A stretch of 36,808 bases of DNA from Deltaproteobacteria bacterium (GTDB lineage: Bacteria > SZUA-79 > Acidulodesulfobacterales > Acidulodesulfobacteraceae). Shown here piece after piece: positions 1 through 7,288 of this stretch. The position numbers and the translations under genes were made by a program. Under the pieces are notes generated by a model. That model saw only the letters and a program-made list of their open reading frames with translations, was not told where the DNA came from and did not search any database. The stretch's first letter is position 1, and each line of letters opens with the position of its first letter. The DNA is taken from NCBI GenBank assembly GCA_023489335.1, contig JAMDCP010000019.1, forward strand, positions 1 to 36,808, given 5' to 3'.

Positions 1-1
1 A

Positions 2-745
2 ACATTTTTTATGACTATGATAATTTATGAATGGCAAGAAAGTAAAAAATTCGATAATTTGTTTTTAGATAATCGTTTATTTGCAGAAACTATCAGAATT
101 AGATTATTTTTGTATTTTAACGGAATTAAAAAAGGTAGTTTTAATTTTTTAGAAAAATATAGAATATTACCCGAAAAATTACATGGTATGTTCTATGACA
201 TCATTATAAAAACATTAAATTTAATTATCGATGCTGCAGACAAGGATAAATGTGAAAAGGCTATAGATATTGATATCGCGGAAAACTATTGGATAAGACC
301 ACAAATAGAATATTTTAAAAATGCTATAGAGCGAAATAAGAATATATTAAAATTTTGGGACGAAACAAAGAATTTAAAAATATTAAAATATATTTTTTTT
401 GGGGTTGTCATTATCTCCTTGATTATTTATTTTTTAAGTACTTATTTAAAATTTCATTCTAAATCATTTATTTATTTTATTATTGTTGGTTTCTTTTTTA
501 TATCCGCAATTTTATCAATTTATAGAGCTTATATAAAACATAGGAGCATTAGAGAAGAAAAATATCAATATGAAAGAATGTCAGAAATATTTTCTAATGC
601 CAAAGTGAGTTTTGAAAATATAAAAAATAACATTGATAATGGAAAGTCAAAGGAAGATATTATAATTGAACTTGGCAATCGCGCATTAAGTCAAAACATC
701 GAATGGTACATTACTCATCGAGAGCATCCTTTGGAGTTTGATTAA
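2..745 (+). CDS. SLATT-like two-helix membrane effector (5' partial)
   Basis: The reading frame is open to the window edge, and the first ATG (position 11) has no ribosome binding site, so this is probably the C-terminal part of a longer gene. Numbering from that ATG, residues 14-45 resemble the family segment written roughly as DYRALAEALRVQ, here DNRLFAETIRIR. Two membrane helices follow at about 125-146 and 152-172. The C-terminus ends with the family-like motif NIEWYITHREHPLEF. From memory this matches SMODS/SLOG-associated 2TM (SLATT-type) effector proteins, which usually carry an N-terminal sensor domain and are thought to act by damaging the membrane in anti-phage systems. The missing N-terminus would identify the sensor. 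Base composition is visibly more AT-rich than the housekeeping genes. The next gene is a TIR protein in the same direction, which supports a defence setting. Family assignment is by pattern only. Confidence 0.5.
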   Translation, partial: TFFMTMIIYEWQESKKFDNLFLDNRLFAETIRIRLFLYFNGIKKGSFNFLEKYRILPEKLHGMFYDIIIKTLNLIIDAADKDKCEKAIDIDIAENYWIRPQIEYFKNAIERNKNILKFWDETKNLKILKYIFFGVVIISLIIYFLSTYLKFHSKSFIYFIIVGFFFISAILSIYRAYIKHRSIREEKYQYERMSEIFSNAKVSFENIKNNIDNGKSKEDIIIELGNRALSQNIEWYITHREHPLEFD

Positions 746-800
746 GAAATGTACAAGTTTCTAATTAATATTCTAAAAATTGTTTAATCTTGGATACTTT

Positions 801-2144
801 ATGAATAATAATGAAAGTAAAAAAGATTTTTTTATAAGTTTTAAAAGCCACGACGGGGAAGTTTATGTTGAATGGCTTAAAAAATTATTGGACGCCGGGA
901 ATTATAGTTATGTGTCTATGGATAATTTTGATCCAGGTATTGACTTTGAAAAACAGATTAACATTATATTTGGTACTACCCGTGGGACAATTGCCGTTGT
1001 TACTAAAAAATATTTTGAAAACTATGAAACAGATGATTGGTGTTTTAAGGAATTTTCAGCAGCTTATCATAAGCATGAGAAAAATAATGGGTATTCTTTT
1101 ATTCCTGTGCGATTTGAAGAGGTTGCTGATGATAGCATACCGGCAACTTTTGGAAGAACAAATTATACAGATTTATATAAATGCGCCACTGATGAGGAGA
1201 AAGCGAAAGAATTATTGCGAAGATTAAAAAAGGTAACCGCAACTACGCCAAATGCTCCACCTAAATTTGTGGACATAGCCAAATCTGAGATTCCTATAGG
1301 GAAAAAGGTAGCTATACCAAATGTTCTACCCGAATCCAACCTCCCTACAAGGAAAAAAAATACAAAATCTTATCAAATTGTAATATTTATAATATTAGCT
1401 ATTATAACATTGAGCATTTATGGCTTTACACAAATTAGAGGCAAAATTAATTTAAATGCCAGAGTCAAAAAAATTAGCAAATCAAATCCCATACCTACCA
1501 AGGTAATCATAAGAAAAAAAAATACAAAATCTTATCAAAGGGTTATTAACAAAATACATAGAATACAGCCAAATCCACCTGCCGAACCTCCCCCAAGATC
1601 AACCCCCATAAGTGTTTCACACTCAATTAAAAGCTCGCCACGCACTGTTGTTGCTTATGTCCCTCGTCCAGTTTTACCGCCGCCAACCATTCCAACTCTT
1701 AAGGTTGACATATCAGGAAACTGGATAGGTTTTTTTACGAAATCCACTTCATCCGGTAAAACCAAATTAATTCCCTTTACGATGGACATCCATGAAAATG
1801 GGGATAAAATAAGTGGCACTATGAAAAACAAAATGTTTGGGGGTGTACATAGGGCTGATATAACCGGCACAATAATCGGCAGTGATATTTCTTTTACGAC
1901 CATGTATACTTTTACAACCTCTAAATATGTATTTTCTGGGAAAATAGCAAAAAACAGGGTTAAAGGAAAAGGTACATGGAAATATTATTTTGAAAATGGG
2001 AGATGGCTTATTGCCAGACCAAATTCTGGTTCTAAGATAGTAAAAAAATATAATGAGTTAAAAAATGCCAAAAAAAACAGCAAGACTTCAAATTATAATG
2101 TTCATATTCATTGGGGCAGTGTTTTTCGCAATTTATTTAAATGA
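801..2144 (+). CDS. TIR-domain membrane protein with C-terminal beta-rich domain
   Basis: Residues 8-130 form a TIR domain: the opening strand DFFISFKSHDGE is followed by DDWCFKEF, whose Glu84 sits where bacterial TIR NADases have their catalytic glutamate. One membrane helix lies at about 191-209. A basic, proline-rich linker (about 210-305) leads to a beta-rich C-terminal domain (about 305-410) with a GNWIGFFTK...SGTM...FSGKI pattern like small lipocalin-like exported domains. A TIR domain in the cytoplasm with a beta domain outside is the likely topology. An upstream ATG at 780 adds seven residues; neither start has a good ribosome binding site, and 801 was chosen because the TIR fold begins just after it. 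The SLATT-like gene lies 55 bp upstream. TIR proteins often deplete NAD in anti-phage defence; that role is inferred here. Confidence 0.75.
   Translation: MNNNESKKDFFISFKSHDGEVYVEWLKKLLDAGNYSYVSMDNFDPGIDFEKQINIIFGTTRGTIAVVTKKYFENYETDDWCFKEFSAAYHKHEKNNGYSFIPVRFEEVADDSIPATFGRTNYTDLYKCATDEEKAKELLRRLKKVTATTPNAPPKFVDIAKSEIPIGKKVAIPNVLPESNLPTRKKNTKSYQIVIFIILAIITLSIYGFTQIRGKINLNARVKKISKSNPIPTKVIIRKKNTKSYQRVINKIHRIQPNPPAEPPPRSTPISVSHSIKSSPRTVVAYVPRPVLPPPTIPTLKVDISGNWIGFFTKSTSSGKTKLIPFTMDIHENGDKISGTMKNKMFGGVHRADITGTIIGSDISFTTMYTFTTSKYVFSGKIAKNRVKGKGTWKYYFENGRWLIARPNSGSKIVKKYNELKNAKKNSKTSNYNVHIHWGSVFRNLFK
1353..1539 (+). repeat. 25-bp direct repeat inside the TIR gene
   Basis: The 25 bases at 1353-1377 recur exactly at 1515-1539, 162 bases (54 codons, in frame) apart. 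Both encode KKNTKSYQ, once just before the membrane helix and once in the linker after it. This looks like a recent local duplication that lengthened the linker. Confidence 0.85.
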
Positions 2145-2167
2145 AAATGCTAATTTCTTGTCAGACG

Positions 2168-2199
2168 GCGTCCGGCTTTTATTTATAAAAACCGGACGC
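2168..2199 (+). terminator. Hairpin after the TIR gene
   Basis: GCGTCCGG (2168-2175) pairs with CCGGACGC (2192-2199), and the TTTTAT/ATAAAA bases inside extend the stem. It lies 24 bases after the TIR stop codon and between convergent genes. There is no clean T-run after it, so efficiency is uncertain. Confidence 0.55.
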
Positions 2200-2251
2200 A
2201 AGTGTTATATCTATTTTGGGGTATATTTAGCTTTCGTTAATTTTTAATATT

Positions 2252-3037
2252 TTACGGCAATAAATTGGCAATCGAATGAGCCATCTGCTGTTTTAATAAA
2301 GGCTCGGCAGAAGCAAATTCCAGATTCATTGCCGATGCCTGCGATACGATTCTATCCCTGTATATGGCCCAGTTTTTAACGCCTGCATTATAAGTAGTAA
2401 TGGTGCTTGCCGTTCCCTGGCTGGCGGCGGTGGAGTTTGTGGTGTAAGTTCCTGCCTGCCTCTGTTCAAGCTGAATATCTACAATCATCATATAGTTTTT
2501 GTTTTGAAACATGGAACCTATAATGCCGCCTGCTAAGGCGCCCAACGCTCCGCCCGCTACCATAGATGTGCCTGAATTATATCTCGAGCCTATGAAAGCG
2601 CCGCCGAAACCGCCTGCCAAAGCACCAGCCATTGTATAATTTTGTGATTCTTTGCCGATGTAAAGAACATTGGACATTAGCATAAAGTTGGCTTCTTGAG
2701 GGTTATTAGTAATGCGATAGCCTTCGCCGATTAAGGCTGAAATAAGTTCGTTTCTGAAATTAAGCCCGGTAGCCGTCGAAGTGTTTCTTACACTCACATA
2801 TACAATTTTGTTTTGAGGAGCGACAGGCTGCAGGAATATGCTTGAACTCATTTTAGTGCTTAATGCGACATTGCCGGAAGACAGCCCGCTTGCACTGGTT
2901 GTTGGTCCGGCGGTTGTAGCGCATCCGGAAAAAGCAAGAACAGGCAAAAGAAGAAGCATTGCAAGAGTTGCAAGGACTATTTTCCGCTTTTGAAACAAAA
3001 ACGAAGTTTTTATTAGCGCATTTAAGGATTTCCTCAT
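2252..3037 (-). CDS. traT: TraT-family outer-membrane lipoprotein
   Basis: The 261-residue protein has a long basic N-terminus, a hydrophobic stretch and a lipobox ending at Cys39 (LAFSGC). The mature part follows TraT closely: a KMSSSIFLQPVAP segment near the start, glycine-rich hydrophobic stretches (GALAGGFGGAFIG, GGALGALAGGIIG), then QNKNYMMIVDIQLEQR and a final LLKQQMAHSIANLLP. F-plasmid TraT is a surface-exposed lipoprotein giving surface exclusion and serum resistance. Chromosomal relatives occur widely without conjugation genes, and none are seen here, so the role in this organism is unknown. GGAGG 8 bases before the ATG is one of the few strong ribosome binding sites in the window, which suggests high expression. 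It stands alone, with 154 bp of AT-rich DNA separating it from mltG. Confidence 0.85.
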   Translation of the reverse strand: MRKSLNALIKTSFLFQKRKIVLATLAMLLLLPVLAFSGCATTAGPTTSASGLSSGNVALSTKMSSSIFLQPVAPQNKIVYVSVRNTSTATGLNFRNELISALIGEGYRITNNPQEANFMLMSNVLYIGKESQNYTMAGALAGGFGGAFIGSRYNSGTSMVAGGALGALAGGIIGSMFQNKNYMMIVDIQLEQRQAGTYTTNSTAASQGTASTITTYNAGVKNWAIYRDRIVSQASAMNLEFASAEPLLKQQMAHSIANLLP

Positions 3038-3191
3038 TGTTTTTCCTCCATAAAATAAAAATTTTAAAACATGTAAAATATAATAAATTTTATTAAAAAC
3101 TTTATTGATTAATATTCCAAGCCTTCTTTATATTAACATTAACATTATAATACATTTTTAAAAATAAATTAATTTATTTTTATGTTTTTAC

Positions 3192-4232
3192 TTATTTAAG
3201 GTATTTATTAATATTTTCATTTTGGCTTATTAATGTCCTGGCAAATATTGTTTTCCCTGTTTTTGTGGACATATAATATAAATATCTTGTTTTTTTCGGA
3301 TTTACGGCAGCCTTAATTGCCCTAATGTTCGGGTTTGCAATGGGCGACGGCGGAAGGCCGTATTTTAGGTATGTATTATACGGGGACTTTATTTTTAAAT
3401 AAGACAGGTTCATATTAAGGTCGATTTTAAATTTATCCTTCTTTTTTATATATTTTTTATAACTTAATAAATTTTTACCGTATATGGAAGTTGAATCGAT
3501 ATCGAGAGGCATGTTTATCTTAAGCCTGTTGTGTATTACGGATGAGATTAGCTTCATGCTGTTTTTATAATTTCCGTCCGCCTCTTTAATAATCATGGAT
3601 GCTATTATCAAATCATTGTAGCCAAGTTTTAGGTTTTTTGTTTTTAAATTAAATTCGTTTACCATTTCTTTAATTATGTTTTGCGGGTTCGAGTGTATTT
3701 TAAAAATGTAAGTATCCGGATATAAAAACCCTTCCGCAGTTTTTTTGTTTATCTTAAGGCTTAAAAGAAATCTTTTGTCAAAGCACTCTTTTAAAAACCG
3801 TTTTCGTCCGGTAATTTTCTTTTTTGCCAGAATTTCGGCTATTTGAAAAATATTTAATCCTGGCGGAATGGTTATCTTAGCCGATGCCACATTGCCGTTC
3901 ACAAATTTATGGTAAATGGAAGCGGGGGACTCGCTTGCGGATACATAATAAGTTCCGGCCTCGATATATCTCGAATAGCCGCTGATAAAACCTATAAAAT
4001 AAAATAGATAGGGGTTGTTTATCAGTTTTTTATCGTAAAGTTTATATGTTATCTCCTTTAAGGAATTTCCGCGGGTAATCGTAATAAGTTCGGGCTTTTT
4101 ATAGCGGTATGATTGCGGAAGAAACGCATATGACGCAATGAAGGCAATAATGGTTAAGGGAATAATAAATTCTAATATTAACGCAATCTTTTTAAATCGT
4201 TTATGGGCAGGATAGCCAACAAAATAACACAT
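3192..4232 (-). CDS. mltG: Endolytic murein transglycosylase MltG
   Basis: MltG cleaves nascent peptidoglycan strands at the inner membrane and helps set glycan length. The 346-residue protein has one N-terminal membrane helix (about 14-38), a LysM-like region (about 48-115; ITITRGNSLKEI) and the YceG catalytic domain. The motif ASMIIKEADG places the catalytic glutamate at E217. It is followed by SSVIHNRLKINMPLDIDSTS and the family C-terminal pattern YGLPPSPIANPNIRAIKAAVNP. Length is normal for the family. No Shine-Dalgarno sequence precedes the ATG. In many bacteria mltG and ruvX (yqgF) are neighbours, as here with 185 bp of AT-rich DNA between them. Confidence 0.93.
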   Translation of the reverse strand: MCYFVGYPAHKRFKKIALILEFIIPLTIIAFIASYAFLPQSYRYKKPELITITRGNSLKEITYKLYDKKLINNPYLFYFIGFISGYSRYIEAGTYYVSASESPASIYHKFVNGNVASAKITIPPGLNIFQIAEILAKKKITGRKRFLKECFDKRFLLSLKINKKTAEGFLYPDTYIFKIHSNPQNIIKEMVNEFNLKTKNLKLGYNDLIIASMIIKEADGNYKNSMKLISSVIHNRLKINMPLDIDSTSIYGKNLLSYKKYIKKKDKFKIDLNMNLSYLKIKSPYNTYLKYGLPPSPIANPNIRAIKAAVNPKKTRYLYYMSTKTGKTIFARTLISQNENINKYLK

Positions 4233-4417
4233 TCAATAAATTTGCCGTTTTTTTTAAATTATTATCTTAATCTGCGTTTTTCATGTTTCATAAATTTGCC
4301 GTATATATTTTATTAATTATATTTATTAATATTATTAATATCTTAAATATTTTACCAATTATATAAAATTATATAAAATTAAGTAAATAAAAACTTTCAT
4401 AATTACAATTAATTTAA

Positions 4418-4876
4418 TTATAAGTTTTTATCGTTTTTTTTATTTTTATCGAGATAGGATTGCAATATAAAAGTGGAAGCCACGGAATCTACAATCTCCT
4501 TCCTTTTCTTTCTTTTAACATTTTGGCTTATCAGGCTTTTTTGAGCCTGAACGGTTGAAAATCTTTCATCGTAAATTACGATAGGAATTGGATTTTTGGT
4601 TTTGCATAGAGAATGGGCGAAAGCGAGTTCCTTAGCAAATTCATTTATTTTTAACGATAAATCGGTTTGTTTTCCCTTAAGGCCCAACGGCATCCCAATT
4701 ACGATTAAGCCGATATTTTCGTTAGAAATAATCTCTTCTAATTTGGCAATTATTTCTTTTAATGAAGTGTTAGGGATATATTTGAATGGAAATGCAATTG
4801 TTTGAGTGTCGTCGCTTAGCGAAAGCCCAATCCGTTTTAAGCCGTAATCTATGCCGAGGGCTTTTTTATTTGACAT
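4418..4876 (-). CDS. ruvX: RuvX/YqgF pre-16S rRNA nuclease
   Basis: This RNase H-fold protein is the YqgF/RuvX enzyme, which matures the 5' end of 16S rRNA and was earlier called a putative Holliday junction resolvase. The motifs are ALGIDYGLKRIGLSLSDD (Asp10), IGMPLGLKG, VIYDERFST and EIVDSVASTFIL, which supply the acidic active-site residues. The start was placed at 4876 (MSNKKALGID) because the fold begins immediately; a start at 4903 would add nine residues with no homology. The ATG lies inside the end of bioB, an 11-base overlap that suggests translational coupling. The 152-residue length is typical. Confidence 0.9.
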   Translation of the reverse strand: MSNKKALGIDYGLKRIGLSLSDDTQTIAFPFKYIPNTSLKEIIAKLEEIISNENIGLIVIGMPLGLKGKQTDLSLKINEFAKELAFAHSLCKTKNPIPIVIYDERFSTVQAQKSLISQNVKRKKRKEIVDSVASTFILQSYLDKNKKNDKNL

Positions 4877-5867
4877 ACCCCGCCTTTTCAAGCCCCAGGT
4901 CATTTATTAATTCCATGTCAAGGGATGGGTTTCTTCCGGAGGTAAGCAGATAATTTCCTAAAAGCAGTCCATTTGCACCCGCCATAAGGGCAAGGGGCTG
5001 TAGTTGGCGAAGATTGTATTCCCTGCCTCCCTGCGCAAGGATGTTTTTTACAGGGTTTACAAATCTAAATATTGCAAGAGTTTTAAGGCATTCCATCGGG
5101 GTAAGCTCTTCCGTATTTTCGAGGGGGGTGCCCTGGATCGGATTTAAAAAATTGACGGGAATATTGTCAACATCAAGCTCTTTTATCTCCTTTGCCATCC
5201 TTATCCTATCAAGCCTTGATTCACCCATTCCGATTATGACGCCGGAGCATACCTTAAGTCCGGCTTTTTTAGCAGATTTAACGGTGCGGGTATTGTCTGC
5301 GAAAGAGTGGGTGGAACAGATTTTTGGGAAAAAGTCGCTGCTGGTTTCGATATTATGATGAAATACTTCAAGCCCGCAGTTTTTTAAATATAATAAGTGT
5401 TCATATTTCATAAGTCCGAGTGAGGCGCATGGAGTAATGCCGACCTCTTCTTTAATTCGTTTAACGGCATTGGCAATTATGCTAAGTTCATTTTCATTAT
5501 TTATAGAAGTTCCGCTCGTCACTATGGAAAATTCGTTTGCGCCGTTGTTTTTGGCAATTTTTGCGGCTTCGACTATTTCAGATACGGATAGGAGAGTATT
5601 TACTTTTATTTTTTTTCCTTTTTTGCCGGCTATCGCGGATTGGCCGCAAAATGCGCAGTCTTCCGAACATATTCCTGTTTTTGCGCTAATAATCGAACAA
5701 AAATTAACCTTTTTTCCAGCATATTTTTCTTTAAGTTCGAGCGCTAAAGAAAAAAGTTCCATGAGGGTTGAACCGGATGCCTCATAAATGGACAAAAGCA
5801 TATCGTCAGGCAGTTCTATACCCTTATTGATTAAGTTTTTTATTTGAAAAGCGAGTGAAAAAGACAT
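4866..5867 (-). CDS. bioB: Biotin synthase BioB
   Basis: BioB is the radical SAM enzyme that inserts sulfur into dethiobiotin. The CxxxCxxC motif that binds the [4Fe-4S] cluster is CSEDCAFC (Cys67, Cys71, Cys74). Family segments follow: SIVTSGT, a central HHNIETS, VCSGVIIGMGES, NFLNPIQGTPLE, and LAQGGREYN near the C-terminus with the arginine that contacts the second cluster. The 333 residues span the whole family. It sits first in a two-gene unit with ruvX, about 10 kb from bioC and bioF, so biotin genes are split in this genome. No strong ribosome binding site is seen. Confidence 0.96.
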   Translation of the reverse strand: MSFSLAFQIKNLINKGIELPDDMLLSIYEASGSTLMELFSLALELKEKYAGKKVNFCSIISAKTGICSEDCAFCGQSAIAGKKGKKIKVNTLLSVSEIVEAAKIAKNNGANEFSIVTSGTSINNENELSIIANAVKRIKEEVGITPCASLGLMKYEHLLYLKNCGLEVFHHNIETSSDFFPKICSTHSFADNTRTVKSAKKAGLKVCSGVIIGMGESRLDRIRMAKEIKELDVDNIPVNFLNPIQGTPLENTEELTPMECLKTLAIFRFVNPVKNILAQGGREYNLRQLQPLALMAGANGLLLGNYLLTSGRNPSLDMELINDLGLEKAGYVK

Positions 5868-5920
5868 ATCTTATAAAATTTTATTGTTTTATGTTTATTA
5901 AAATATAGATTAAATAAATA

Positions 5921-6277
5921 TTAAATATTTTCGCCGTTATCCGTATTTTTAAAAATACCCGTTCTTTCAAGTATAAAGATAAGCTCGTCAATGCTCTTAG
6001 ACTTGTCTATCGATTCGAATATAGTTTTAATTTTAGTCTGATAATCTATGATTTTTCTTCTTAAATTAAGTATTATCGATACACCTTCGTTATTAACCCC
6101 GAGCTCGTTTTGAATCTCGGAAATGAGCCTGAGGGTGTCGGCTGTTTCGCTGTCTATAAAAAATTCGTCTTCCTGTTTTTTAACGGAGATTGAACCCTCG
6201 TAAACAAAAAACATTGCAGACTCTTTATTTAAGTTAATTTCATCGCAAAAACTTGCCAGGCTAATAAAATAATCCAT
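5921..6277 (-). CDS. CbpM-like modulator beside a DnaJ protein
   Basis: A 118-residue, mostly helical protein with the layout of CbpM/MerR-type winged-helix chaperone modulators: a short N-terminal wing (EGSISVKKQEDEFFI) followed by a helix like DTLRLISEIQNELGVNNEGV, then a coiled helix LNLRRKIIDYQ. In CbpM the helical part binds the J-domain of CbpA and inhibits it. The CbpA-like gene ends 31 bases before this one starts, in the same direction, which is the usual cbpA-cbpM order. The sequence is divergent, so the call rests on layout and context. Confidence 0.6.
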   Translation of the reverse strand: MDYFISLASFCDEINLNKESAMFFVYEGSISVKKQEDEFFIDSETADTLRLISEIQNELGVNNEGVSIILNLRRKIIDYQTKIKTIFESIDKSKSIDELIFILERTGIFKNTDNGENI

Positions 6278-6308
6278 AATTAATAAATTTAATATACGAT
6301 TAAATTTT

Positions 6309-7217
6309 TTAAATTCCCTCTTTAGAAAGCTCCATAAATATTTTTTTTATTTTTTCGGCAATATTCGAAGGAACCTCTACCTGTATTATAACTATTAAAT
6401 CGCCGGATTTTTTTGCCTGCATATCCGTTGCACCCTTTTTTGGAACACGAAACTTTGCTCCGTTTTGGGTTCCAGCGGGGATTGTCAGCATAATCTTTCC
6501 GTCAACAGTTGGAACTTCCACCTTTGCCCCGAGGACAGCCTCGGTTAATTTTATTTTTTTATTTACATAGATGTCGTTCCCTTTTCTTTCGAAGATATTG
6601 TCGCTTAAAACGGCAATATTGATATAAAGGTCGCCGCTCGGCCCGCCGTTTAAACCAGGGGAACCCTTTCCCGAAACCTTTATTTTTCCGCCATTTGCAA
6701 TGCCTGCGGGTATTTTTACCTTTATTTTATCACCGTTGATATTAATTATCCTTTCGGTCCCCTTAACGCTTTCGATAACGGAAATTTCGAGTGCGGCGCT
6801 CAAATCGTTTCCCTTAGCCGGACCCTGTTTCCTTCCGGACCTGCTAAAAAGGTCCGAGAATATATCTTCGAAGTTGAAACCTGCCCCTCCGCCGGTGTTA
6901 AAAGTGAATCCCGATGGGCCGCCGCCTGTATAATCATAGTAGTATTCCCCTTGCGTTGGGCCTCCGCCCGCTCCGGCCCCGGCATTTTTAAAGTTAAAAT
7001 AATTAGGCCCTAACTCGTCATACTCTTTGCGCTTTTTTTCATCCTTAAGGACATCGTATGCTTCCTGTAATTCCTTGAATTTTGATTCCGCAGTTTTATC
7101 GTTGGGATTTACATCGGGATGATATTTTCTTGCCAATTTTCTGTAAGCCTTTTTTATATTATCCGAAGAAGCGGTTTTATCTACGCCGAGTATTTTATAA
7201 TAGTCTTTGTATTCCAT
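6309..7217 (-). CDS. DnaJ-class co-chaperone without zinc finger (CbpA type)
   Basis: The N-terminal J-domain (residues 4-70) carries the HPD motif at 33-35, which stimulates DnaK ATPase. A glycine/phenylalanine-rich linker (about 78-125) follows, then two beta-sandwich substrate-binding domains (about 135-300), with [20 protein letters not shown] and [19 protein letters not shown] as the two halves. There is no CxxCxGxG zinc finger, so this is a type II protein like CbpA, and its 302 residues fit. No dnaK or grpE is nearby. It is likely co-transcribed with the CbpM-like gene downstream. Confidence 0.9.
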   Translation of the reverse strand: MEYKDYYKILGVDKTASSDNIKKAYRKLARKYHPDVNPNDKTAESKFKELQEAYDVLKDEKKRKEYDELGPNYFNFKNAGAGAGGGPTQGEYYYDYTGGGPSGFTFNTGGGAGFNFEDIFSDLFSRSGRKQGPAKGNDLSAALEISVIESVKGTERIININGDKIKVKIPAGIANGGKIKVSGKGSPGLNGGPSGDLYINIAVLSDNIFERKGNDIYVNKKIKLTEAVLGAKVEVPTVDGKIMLTIPAGTQNGAKFRVPKKGATDMQAKKSGDLIVIIQVEVPSNIAEKIKKIFMELSKEGI

Positions 7218-7288
7218 ATTTATATATTTATATCAAAAATTGTAGAAAATTTCAATATGTCATTCCTTAGATGCCATTCCTGTTGAAA

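Noticed and set aside
2252-3037. traT as a sign of a conjugative plasmid or integrated element.
   Set aside because: No other transfer, relaxase or integrase gene is present. TraT-family lipoproteins are common on chromosomes.
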